Assembly (NCBI RefSeq): GCF_042649685.1
Contig: NZ_JBHRZT010000072.1
Location: forward strand, 771,062-835,061
Direction of reading: 5' to 3'
Source: Bacillus_BA songklensis
Lineage (GTDB): Bacteria > Bacillota > Bacilli > Bacillales > Bacillaceae_H
Length of the DNA: 64,000 nt
Part shown: piece by piece, positions 16,799 to 24,661 of the stretch
How positions within the stretch are numbered: position 1 is the stretch's first letter
How the letters are laid out: every line of letters starts with the position of its first letter
The notes under the pieces: model-generated
The model's database searches: none
What the model saw: only the letters and a program-made list of their open reading frames with translations
What the model was told of the DNA's origin: nothing
Made by a program: the position numbers and the translations under genes

Positions 16799-18838
16799 TC
16801 ACGTCAGATTACATAACACTAAGAGGACATCAATGATTTTGATTCCGATAAACGGAGCAATTACTCCCCCTACTCCATAAATAAAGAGGTTACGGTTTAA
16901 CAGTTTTGTTGCACTCATCGGGATATATTTAACGCCTTTCATCGCCAAAGGTATTAGCATCGGAATAATGATGGCATTAAAGATAAGAGCTGATAAAATT
17001 GCACTTTCAGGTGTTGCCAGATTCATAATATTCAAGGCTTTCATTTCTGGGATAGCCAACATGAACATCGCGGGAATAATGGCAAAATACTTAGCCACAT
17101 CGTTGGCGATACTAAATGTTGTCAAGGCACCTCTTGTCATTAGTAGCTGCTTTCCAATCGCAACGACTTCAATAATTTTAGTTGGATCTGAATCAAGATC
17201 TACCATGTTGGCCGCTTCCTTCGCTGCAATGGTACCACTGTTCATCGCAAGCCCTACATCCGCTTGGGCAAGGGCGGGTGCATCGTTCGTTCCGTCCCCA
17301 GTCATGGCTACAAGCTTTCCTTGTGATTGTTCCTTCTTAATGACCGCAATTTTATCTTCCGGTTTTGCCTCTGCGATAAAATCGTCCACTCCTGCTTCAC
17401 GTGCAATGGTAGCGGCCGTTAACGGGTTATCCCCTGTACACATGACCGTTTTGATTCCCATTTTTCTCAGCTCATCAAATCGTTCTCTCATTCCCGGTTT
17501 GACTGTATCCTTTAAATAAATTAAGCCTAGCACTCGGTTTCCTTCTGCTACCGCTAGAGGAGTTCCGCCTTCAGTCGCAATTTCCTTGGCTCTCATATCC
17601 AAATCACCCGGGATAGAACCGCCTTTTTCAACAACATATTGCTTAATCGCATCTACAGCACCTTTTCGGACCTCACGGCCATCAGCGAAATTCGTTCCAC
17701 TCATACGAGTCTCAGCTTTGAACTCTATACCTTCGGAACCCTCTAATGAAAACTCTTGTTGAGGAACTCCTAACTTTTTTGCCAACTCGATAATCGATCT
17801 GCCTTCTGGCGTTTCATCATGAAGAGATGTGTGAAGCGCCACTCGATGTAAATCATCTTTTGATACTTTGTTTACAGGGGTAAAGACAGATGCCATTCGG
17901 TTACCATGTGTGATGGTACCCGTTTTATCAAGAATAATCGTGTTAATATCCCCTGCCGCTTCCACCGCTTTACCTGACATCGCAATCACATTAAACTGGG
18001 TGACACGATCCATTCCTGCAATACCAATCGCAGAGAGCAGGCCTCCAATTGTCGTTGGAATCAAGCAAACCAATAAAGCAATTAATGTAGCAATCGGTAT
18101 TTGAGCATCCACATAGGCTGAGATAGGTACAAGAGTCGTACAAACGATCAAAAAGATTAACGTTAAACTGACAAGCAGCGTATTCAATGCAATCTCATTC
18201 GGTGTTTTTTGGCGTTTGGCACCTTCTACTAAACTAATCATCCGATCAAGGAAGGATTCACCAGGGTCTGTCGTAATACGAATTTTAATACTATCACTGA
18301 TGACGCGGGTTCCACCTGTTACAGAACTAAAATCTCCGCCTGATTCTTTAATGACGGGAGCTGATTCACCCGTTATCGCTGATTCATCCACCGCAGCGAC
18401 CCCTTCTATAATTTCACCGTCACTTGGAATAAGCTCATTTGCTTCCACCAGGACAATATCACCTTTACGTAGATCCGTTGAATTAACTAATTTAATTGTT
18501 CCATCTTTCTGAACCAATTTCGCTTTTGTATCTTGTTTTGTTTTTTTTAAGCTATTTGCTTGAGCTTTCCCTCTTCCTTCCGCTAAAGCTTCAGCAAAAT
18601 TGGCAAATAAAATCGTGATAAATAAAATAATGCTGACAACTGCGTTATAGCCTGCACTTTCCCCTTCACCGAACAACCCTGGCAAGAAAGCAAGTAAGAC
18701 AGTAACAAAAAAACCTATTTCTACTACAAACATCACAGGATTTTTGGCCATCGTACGTGGATTAAGCTTTTTAAAGGCATCTATAGCAGCTTGTTTGACA
18801 ATATCATTGTTTATCGTAGCTTTACGCTTGCTATTCAT
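16799..18838 (-). CDS. kdpB: K+-transporting ATPase catalytic subunit KdpB
   Basis: 679-residue P-type ATPase that powers high-affinity K+ uptake. The phosphorylated Asp is in DKTGTITHGNR, the TGES loop in AITGESAPVI, and the hinge in MTGDGTNDAPALAQADVG. RBS aaggag precedes ATG at 18838; kdpA ends 35 bp upstream. N-terminal soluble segment ~35 residues, then the usual seven helices. Under the c-di-AMP riboswitch upstream of kdpF. Confidence 0.98.
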   Translation of the reverse strand: MNSKRKATINNDIVKQAAIDAFKKLNPRTMAKNPVMFVVEIGFFVTVLLAFLPGLFGEGESAGYNAVVSIILFITILFANFAEALAEGRGKAQANSLKKTKQDTKAKLVQKDGTIKLVNSTDLRKGDIVLVEANELIPSDGEIIEGVAAVDESAITGESAPVIKESGGDFSSVTGGTRVISDSIKIRITTDPGESFLDRMISLVEGAKRQKTPNEIALNTLLVSLTLIFLIVCTTLVPISAYVDAQIPIATLIALLVCLIPTTIGGLLSAIGIAGMDRVTQFNVIAMSGKAVEAAGDINTIILDKTGTITHGNRMASVFTPVNKVSKDDLHRVALHTSLHDETPEGRSIIELAKKLGVPQQEFSLEGSEGIEFKAETRMSGTNFADGREVRKGAVDAIKQYVVEKGGSIPGDLDMRAKEIATEGGTPLAVAEGNRVLGLIYLKDTVKPGMRERFDELRKMGIKTVMCTGDNPLTAATIAREAGVDDFIAEAKPEDKIAVIKKEQSQGKLVAMTGDGTNDAPALAQADVGLAMNSGTIAAKEAANMVDLDSDPTKIIEVVAIGKQLLMTRGALTTFSIANDVAKYFAIIPAMFMLAIPEMKALNIMNLATPESAILSALIFNAIIIPMLIPLAMKGVKYIPMSATKLLNRNLFIYGVGGVIAPFIGIKIIDVLLVLCNLT

Positions 18839-18873
18839 CGGAAAGACTCCTTCTCTTTCTAGGTTTTAATTGA

Positions 18874-20547
18874 TTAACGAATGGTCAACCATTCTGCAAT
18901 CGGCCCAAGCGCCAGAACTGGGAAGAACGTAAGCGCTCCGACGATTAAGACGGTCGAAAGTAAAATGACTAGGAATGTGCTGTTATCCGTTTTAAAAGTA
19001 CCTAATGTCTCCGGTACCGGAGTCTTCGCTAGTAAGGAACCGGCCACTGCTATCATGGCGATCATCGATAAATATCTTCCTAAAAGCATCACAATTCCTG
19101 TTGAGACATTCCAAAATGGTGTGTTATCTCCTAATCCTTCAAAGCCAGATCCATTGTTTGCAGCAGATGATGTAAATTCATATACTACTTGTGAAATTCC
19201 ATGAAATCCCGGGTTTGAGATAGCCGACGCTCCCATTTCTGTAGCCAGTGCAATAGCGCTTGGGCCTAAAATGATGATTGGATGGACCAGGATGGTAATG
19301 GCGATCAGTTTCATTTCCTTACCTTCGATTTTTCGTCCTAAAAATTCAGGCGTTCGTCCTACCATCAGTCCCGCCAGGAATACAGCAAGAATCGCATACA
19401 TTAAAATATTAATCGTACCGACCCCGTCACCACCAAACACACAGTTCAGCATCATTTCACCCAATGGAACAATACCGCCCAGCGGTGTTAGCGTATCATG
19501 CATATTATTGACCGTACCGGTCGTAGCAGCCGTTGTGACTGCTGTAAATAACGCGCTTTGTGCCATTCCGAATCGAACTTCTTTTCCTTCCATGCTTCCC
19601 GCTGCTTGAGACAGCCCAATTTTCTCCAAAGCAGGGTTTCCGCTCATTTCACTAAAGTAAGCTAATGACAAAAATGCCAGGAACATGAGGCCCATTGTTG
19701 AAAATAGGATCCATCCCTGTTTTCGACTGCGTGTCATGTGGCCAAATACTAAAGGAAGTGATGCCGGTATTAGAAACATCGATAAAATTTCAATCACATT
19801 TGAGAGTGGAGTAGGATTTTCATATGGATGCGCGGAGTTTACTCCAAAGAATCCCCCTCCATTTGTTCCTATATGCTTAATAGACTCCAAAGCAGCCACC
19901 GGTCCGCGTGCAATTTGTTGTTCTGTACCTTCCAGTGTAGTAACTTCAGCAGTCGGGCTTAATGTCTGCGGTACCCCCTGGCCTACAAGGAAAAGTCCTA
20001 CTAAAATGGATAAAGGAATCAGAATACGAGTATGAGAGCGAACTAAATCCACATAAAAGTTCCCGATATTTTTTTGACCTGTAAGCCCGCGGAAAAATGC
20101 GATACATAATGCTAAACCTGTTGCAGGTGTCGTAAACATCAAATACATAATGACAGCCATTTGAGATAAATAAGATAATCCCGATTCCCCACTGTAGTGC
20201 TGTAAGTTTGTATTTGTTAAAAAGCTTGAAATCGTATTAAAAGATAGCAACGGATCCATACCGGGAATATTACTTGGGTTTCCCGGCAAAACACCTTGTA
20301 ACCTCACAATTAAGTAGCAAATGCCAAACATCACCAGGTTACTCAGCAACAATGCTTTTGCATATTGCTTCCAGGACATAGGTGATGGGGTGATACCTGA
20401 GCTTTTATAAATCCCCTTCTCAACCCCTCCAAAGATTCGATCAAGCTTTGTTTCTTCCAGTGCAAAAGCCCGGGCCATGTATTTTCCCATTGGGATAGCA
20501 AGAAGAATAACCAACACCAACACAAGGCTAATTTGTACAAAATCCAT
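18874..20547 (-). CDS. kdpA: K+-transporting ATPase channel subunit KdpA
   Basis: 557 residues, ten membrane helices with four K+-selectivity-filter repeats, visible as TNGGGFFGVNSAHPYENPTP, TTAATTGTVNNMHDTLTPLG, GGDGVGT and AANNGSGFEGLGDNTPFW. It forms the K+-binding channel-like subunit of KdpFABC. ATG at 20547 lies 6-8 bases after ggaggag. Intact and co-linear with kdpB and kdpC. Confidence 0.98.
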   Translation of the reverse strand: MDFVQISLVLVLVILLAIPMGKYMARAFALEETKLDRIFGGVEKGIYKSSGITPSPMSWKQYAKALLLSNLVMFGICYLIVRLQGVLPGNPSNIPGMDPLLSFNTISSFLTNTNLQHYSGESGLSYLSQMAVIMYLMFTTPATGLALCIAFFRGLTGQKNIGNFYVDLVRSHTRILIPLSILVGLFLVGQGVPQTLSPTAEVTTLEGTEQQIARGPVAALESIKHIGTNGGGFFGVNSAHPYENPTPLSNVIEILSMFLIPASLPLVFGHMTRSRKQGWILFSTMGLMFLAFLSLAYFSEMSGNPALEKIGLSQAAGSMEGKEVRFGMAQSALFTAVTTAATTGTVNNMHDTLTPLGGIVPLGEMMLNCVFGGDGVGTINILMYAILAVFLAGLMVGRTPEFLGRKIEGKEMKLIAITILVHPIIILGPSAIALATEMGASAISNPGFHGISQVVYEFTSSAANNGSGFEGLGDNTPFWNVSTGIVMLLGRYLSMIAMIAVAGSLLAKTPVPETLGTFKTDNSTFLVILLSTVLIVGALTFFPVLALGPIAEWLTIR

Positions 20548-20570
20548 TTTTTTCTCCTCCGAAATGAACG

Positions 20571-20648
20571 TTAATATCTTTCAGGATGTATAAGTGCATC
20601 AATTAAATAAATTGAAAGCCCTAAAACTAGTACTAATAAGATAATCAT
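20571..20648 (-). CDS. kdpF: KdpF, small stabilising subunit of the Kdp ATPase
   Basis: A 25-residue single-helix peptide, MIILLVLVLGLSIYLIDALI ending HPERY, located 23 bp before kdpA. KdpF peptides share this plan, a hydrophobic helix ending Y-ALI-P/A-E-F/Y. It is too short for routine gene calling. It stabilises the KdpABC complex in the membrane (family knowledge). Confidence 0.85.
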   Translation of the reverse strand: MIILLVLVLGLSIYLIDALIHPERY

Positions 20649-20660
20649 TGTTTTCACTCC

Positions 20661-20750
20661 CTAATCCTGCAATATTTTGTCACAGAACATAATAAAGCCA
20701 TAAAACAAAATAAACATAAAAGCTGTTATTCCAATTGCTGCAATATCCAT
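20661..20750 (-). CDS. Small membrane peptide, first ORF of the kdp operon
   Basis: 29 codons, MDIAAIGITAFMFILFYGFI then MFCDKILQD. The ATG lies 6 bases after a strong gaggaggga RBS. It ends 12 bp before kdpF. One hydrophobic helix with a short charged tail containing CDK. Position and RBS strength argue that it is translated. Similar tiny ORFs ending in a Cys-Asp/Glu-Lys/Arg tail precede kdpF in other bacteria as far as I recall. It may be a regulatory or assembly peptide of Kdp. Confidence 0.65.
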   Translation of the reverse strand: MDIAAIGITAFMFILFYGFIMFCDKILQD

Positions 20751-21201
20751 GCTATCCCTCCTCTCTCCTCTAGCTTGCTTTTAAGAAATCCCGTGCTTCT
20801 GAAATCACCTCATAAAATTCCTTTCCTTTTTCCCCCCTGGGAGAAGAAACCGTAATAAGGGCGATTTCATTTACCTGTGCATTCCCTCTTTGAAAGGAAT
20901 TCACCCGTAAACAAAAAATAGACCAATGCTTACTTTTTCCCCGCAATAAACCGACAAACCTGAAGATTCATTTGTCCTATTCATGAATAAAAGACAAATG
21001 CATCTACAACCTTAATAAAATAAGGCAAGGTTTATTGTTGTTTGGAGAAAAAGCACTCATTGGTCTACTTAACGTCCAGCAAGCATCAAGGGCTTTCTTT
21101 ACGTTCTGTCTCCCATACTTTTTCAGTTAGATACTGTAAATAAGCAAAATAAAAAGACCATCTATTGGCATAAGGATATTCATTCCATGCGTAAAAAAGC
21201 G

Positions 21202-21227
21202 CACAAAAAAAACACCTTATAAGGTGG
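21202..21227 (-). terminator. Riboswitch-controlled intrinsic terminator of kdp
   Basis: The stem caccttataaggtg (21213-21226) is followed on the minus strand by T8 (21205-21212). It lies immediately after the ydaO aptamer and ~450 bases before the first kdp start, as expected for a transcription-terminating OFF switch. Confidence 0.8.
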
Positions 21228-21395
21228 TCTACGACCTCCTTCGCTTTAGCCGACGAAGTTAGCTGACGGGTAGGATGGCGAAAGAGTATCTCATCCCTTC
21301 TACGCAGTAGAATTAACCCCAAAAAATTGGTTCCTCCGCTCCCTGTTACCAGGGACTAGGCCGATATTCGATTGAGTTCTTATGCGCTTATTCTA
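21228..21395 (-). promoter_or_regulatory. Cyclic di-AMP riboswitch (ydaO-yuaA type) upstream of kdp
   Basis: Read on the minus strand, the conserved elements occur in order: ggaggaacc (near 21330-21338), ggggttaatt (21311-21320), and the hallmark cccgtcagctaac (21258-21270) followed by ttcgtcggc and the closing helix. These match the ydaO aptamer consensus. Binding of c-di-AMP normally favours the terminator and turns off K+ uptake genes; here the target is kdpFABC. An overlapping 78-codon frame is a shadow. Confidence 0.88.
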
Positions 21396-21612
21396 CGCCG
21401 AACATCGTGGACTTGTAAATAGTTATTTTCAACAAAAATGAGTCGTAATGTACCAACAATCACGAAAAATCAATGTTTTTATGGAAATATCTTATTTTTT
21501 CTAAGATTTACTCTGTTTTTCACCAAATATGAAAGATTGACAAATAAAAGATTGTCCACTTACTATTAGCTCACAATGAACACTCCACATGGGAGCCCAG
21601 GAGGTAACAAAT

Positions 21613-22002
21613 TTGCCCATTTTATCGAAAAAGAAATTGGAAGCTGAAATCAGCGAAGCATTAATAAGATTCCAACGGGAACTGATGGGCCGTGGACCGC
21701 AAGAAGCGAAAACATATATTCTTAAAGATATGGTCATCACCCGTTTTAAAGGTGTGCTCACCGTCGAGGAAAAACACCTTGTCGGAACCGACAACGGCAG
21801 AAAACTGGTCAAGCAGGCAAGACAGCTATTGCGTGAAATGTACAGCAAGGAGTTTGAAGAGATTGTTGAGCGCTATACGGACTGCAAAGTGCTTTCAAGC
21901 CACAGCGATATCAGCACTAAAATGGGAGAGCGTATTGAGGTTTTTATTATGGATAAAGACTTGGAGCGAATGATCGAAGCAGCTTCCAAAGATCAAAAAT
22001 AA
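21613..22002 (+). CDS. DUF2294-family protein
   Basis: 129 residues from a TTG at 21613, 8 bases after a perfect aggagg; the upstream in-frame ATG at 21589 precedes the RBS and is rejected. The sequence (EALIRFQRELMGRGPQEAKT YILKDMVITRFKGVLTVEEK) is the DUF2294 pattern, a small soluble domain common in Bacillus and often linked to Na+/bicarbonate or stress genes, without a proven activity. It lies between the two c-di-AMP riboswitches but is not obviously controlled by either. Confidence 0.82.
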   Translation: MPILSKKKLEAEISEALIRFQRELMGRGPQEAKTYILKDMVITRFKGVLTVEEKHLVGTDNGRKLVKQARQLLREMYSKEFEEIVERYTDCKVLSSHSDISTKMGERIEVFIMDKDLERMIEAASKDQK

Positions 22003-22204
22003 TCATTATTTTTAACAGCCTTTTAACTATAAACAATTTATGAGTGACACCAAAAAGGAAGAGGATCCTTTTCTCTTTCTTTTTGCTTAAAAACGCCTGA
22101 TAGCCCCTATGAAACTCGAGGCTGCAGGGAAGTTCATTTTCTCATTTAACCAAAAGCAAATGAAAATTTTATTATTTTTCTATCTTTATATTTTCTAGAA
22201 ACAA

Positions 22205-22375
22205 CAGTATCATGATAATCATTTTATATCCAAATCCCTTAATTCCTTCCAAGAAGCAGGGAAACCATTTTTGATAAGTTGATTCTATCATGTAGGTGAA
22301 TCCTTTCATAAAGATAGAACAACTTTGATTGCCCAAACCCGTCAGCTAACCTCATAAGCGTAGTATGATAAAGGT
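22205..22375 (+). promoter_or_regulatory. Orphan c-di-AMP riboswitch (ydaO-yuaA type)
   Basis: Plus strand, with conserved blocks cagggaaacc (22257-22266), taggtgaatcc (22293-22303) and gcccaaacccgtcagctaac (22331-22350) plus ctcataagcg, closed by tatcat / atgata near 22207 and 22366. It matches the ydaO aptamer. The next plus-strand sequence holds no intact gene: only a possible RBS (gggaggt, ~22466) and a short broken frame. The controlled gene appears to have been lost. Confidence 0.8.
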
Positions 22376-22465
22376 AACTTTGTCTTTTCATCATAAGGCT
22401 TATTTAGTCATGCTTAAAAAGCTGTGAAAAGATTACTCTCCGTCTTCTTTTTATTTTCTTGACAG

Positions 22466-22559
22466 GGAGGTATTACTTTCATAATCACTACAATTCTGTT
22501 GTTATTTTAGGAGCTAATCTTGAAGGAATTCCAAATAAAAAATCCAAAACTTTCGTCTA
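22466..22559 (+). pseudogene. Possible remnant of the gene once controlled by the orphan riboswitch
   Basis: After gacagggaggt a short frame reads YFHNHYNSVVILGANLEGIP then NKKSKTFV and stops at ~22559. There is no start codon at a sensible distance and no recognisable family. It is either a decayed 5' end or chance. Confidence 0.25.
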
Positions 22560-22634
22560 AAAGCAAGGTTTTGTTATCTTTCGTTGTTGATTATTAGACA
22601 ATGAAGAACCACACTTTGTCAAAAAAGTGGTCTT

Positions 22635-23495
22635 TTAGTTATTTGTAGTCAAAAAATCTAATAATTTTTTATCAAGCTCTTCAGCCTCTTTTCCAAGCCA
22701 TATTAAATGTCCCCAAGAATTCAGCAAAAAAAGTTCCGAACGAGGGATCAGTTTACTTGCATAGTAAGCGTGTTCCAAAGGCACTGCTCCATCGTATTGG
22801 CTATGCATGATGAGAGTAGGACAAGTAATGGCTTGCAAATCATCAGAAGTGATCTTACTTGTTTGTAACAGGTCAATCAAGAACCCATACCCTGACCGCT
22901 GGCGATTGTTCATCTTTCGAATTTCTTCTATATCATCTTCTTTCATTTTGGATACCACTTCATCGTGTGGAAGCTTACTAAAAGAAGAGATCATTTGTTT
23001 AAACATATAGTGAGGAAATTGATTATTCATGAAAGAAACCAACTTCCATATATATTTTTCAACCGTGGGACGGAAAAGTATCTGTGCAGCTTTATATGTC
23101 CTATCTTCAGGAGTAAGCCATTCTTTCGTGACTGCACATTGTAACGTTAAGGTATTAACCCTTTCTGAGTAACAAGAGGAAAAATAAATACCACTTGGTC
23201 CTCCCGCTGAAACAGCAATAAGATGCACTTTTTCTAGATTTAGGTGATTTAACAATTTCAAATAAAATTCGCAAGCACTTGATAAACTTCCCCCAATATC
23301 CTTAGAAGTTTTTCCATATCCTGCTCTTGAAGGGGTAATTAAAGAGAAGCCTTGCTCAACCAAAGCATTATATCCAAATTCTTCATAGCAATTTGAATGT
23401 CCTCCATGCATGATGAGGATCAGTATTCCTTCACCTATAATTGAATACTCTATTGATTTACCTTCAACCGAAAATGTTTCAACTCGTCTTTTCAT
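22635..23495 (-). CDS. Alpha/beta-fold hydrolase
   Basis: 286 residues from the ATG at 23495, 6 bases after aaggaggtg; the longer frame has no RBS. The fold is clear: HGG oxyanion segment (LILIMHGGHSNCYEEF), nucleophile elbow AVSAGGPSG (Ser in V-S-A-G, non-canonical first Gly), acid in HSQYDGAVPL, and His in NSWGHLIWLG. A cytoplasmic esterase, lipase-like or haloperoxidase-like enzyme; substrate unknown. It stands alone, 197 bp before the conjugation-module remnant. Confidence 0.88.
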   Translation of the reverse strand: MKRRVETFSVEGKSIEYSIIGEGILILIMHGGHSNCYEEFGYNALVEQGFSLITPSRAGYGKTSKDIGGSLSSACEFYLKLLNHLNLEKVHLIAVSAGGPSGIYFSSCYSERVNTLTLQCAVTKEWLTPEDRTYKAAQILFRPTVEKYIWKLVSFMNNQFPHYMFKQMISSFSKLPHDEVVSKMKEDDIEEIRKMNNRQRSGYGFLIDLLQTSKITSDDLQAITCPTLIMHSQYDGAVPLEHAYYASKLIPRSELFLLNSWGHLIWLGKEAEELDKKLLDFLTTNN

Positions 23496-23692
23496 AATGC
23501 ACCTCCTTTCAATGAAATTAATTCCATACTTATTATGAGTTCGATTACAAGTGAACATTTTATTTAGGTCATCAAGAGCACCCTCTAGTTACACTTATTT
23601 TTCACGAAAATTCCCGATTAAAAAGAAATTTTATCTTTCGATGATGTCTTATCAACAAATCTTTTAAATCTTAAATTTTATTTTTAAGGCCT

Positions 23693-24019
23693 TTACTGTG
23701 ATTCTAAAGGAACGTAATGCTTTAAATCAGACTCAGTAATACCTTGTTTTCTGCCTTCATCTGTGATTCTATGATCAAACTGCAAAATGTCATTGTGTGC
23801 AAAATAGATATATTCGACATACGGTTCGTCTTTAAAAACTACAACAACAGCATAAAAGCTTGGTAATTTAACTCCCCATATTCCTAGAATAGACTTAGTT
23901 GCCGCAGCTGCTTTTGCCGGTGCAGATTCCCCCGCAACTTTTCCGGCTTCACCGGCAGTATTCTTTAAAGCTGAGCTTCCCTCTGTTTCATAGCCGTTAG
24001 GATTGTTAGTTTGGGACAT
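23693..24019 (-). CDS. Conjugation-module-associated small protein
   Basis: 108 residues. A low-complexity Ala/Gly-rich N-terminal half (NTAGEAGKVAGESAPAKAAAATK) is followed by a folded part (YAVVVVFKDEPYVEYIYFAH, DHRITDEGRKQGITESDLKHY). Its start overlaps the previous gene by 14 bp, so the genes are translationally linked. I do not recognise the family. The context is a conjugative element of the Tn916/ICEBs1 type. Confidence 0.65.
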   Translation of the reverse strand: MSQTNNPNGYETEGSSALKNTAGEAGKVAGESAPAKAAAATKSILGIWGVKLPSFYAVVVVFKDEPYVEYIYFAHNDILQFDHRITDEGRKQGITESDLKHYVPLESQ

Positions 24020-24638
24020 TGACTCTCACATCCTCTACCTTCCATTCTCCATCGACTTGACGCAGTCCAATTAAATACCAGTCTTCCGTTTCTGACGTCG
24101 TTCCATCCACGGATTTCGCTTCCCCCATTACCATCACATTCCAACGGACGACCATACTGCTTTTATTAACCACTGGTGTAACCTGTGTTTCTTTTACCGT
24201 CAGATAAGACCGTTCAAGAGTTTCTCGCCTTCCATTTCGTTGCATCTTTTCATATAAAGCATTAGTCATAAAAGGCCTACTGTCTTCCAAATACTCCATT
24301 GGCTTATCTGCATTGTACGTATGAAAAGCTGTGACGAATTGAACAGCGATTTCCTTCGTAGTTTCCAGCGTTTCTTCTAAAAATTTCTCCGTTTGGTCAT
24401 AGTCGTTTGTTTGATCTTCTAGACTTGCGGATTGTGAATGCTCAGAAGAGGCAGGCGCTGAATCGACCTGTTTAGTCGATTCAGCTGTACGTTTGGTTTC
24501 AATAGCTGTGACTTGTGCTTTGTTCATGCTGCGAAGAATCGTCGTAACGGTGAACCCTACTACAAGAAAGACCGCAAGAATAAAGAGAAACAGTTTGATG
24601 CGGTCACTTTTACTATTTTCAAAGTCCCATCCAAACAT
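24006..24638 (-). CDS. Conjugal transfer membrane-anchored protein (VirB8/TcpC-like layout)
   Basis: 210 residues. One N-terminal transmembrane helix (residues ~15-37, IKLFLFILAVFLVVGFTV), a Ser/Gln/Thr-rich linker, then an extracellular domain ending WYLIGLRQVDGEWKVEDVRV. This looks like the NTF2-like fold of VirB8/TcpC-type conjugation proteins. RBS aaggaggg lies 6 bases before the ATG. It lies 23 bp after the VirB6-like gene. Assignment to the secretion apparatus is by layout and neighbours. Confidence 0.65.
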   Translation of the reverse strand: MFGWDFENSKSDRIKLFLFILAVFLVVGFTVTTILRSMNKAQVTAIETKRTAESTKQVDSAPASSEHSQSASLEDQTNDYDQTEKFLEETLETTKEIAVQFVTAFHTYNADKPMEYLEDSRPFMTNALYEKMQRNGRRETLERSYLTVKETQVTPVVNKSSMVVRWNVMVMGEAKSVDGTTSETEDWYLIGLRQVDGEWKVEDVRVNVPN

Positions 24639-24661
24639 ATACGTCCCTCCTTCTCACTCCC

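Noticed and set aside
21086..21322. Minus-strand 78-codon ORF inside the kdp leader
   Set aside because: Coincides with the ydaO aptamer and terminator; the base pattern is explained by RNA structure.
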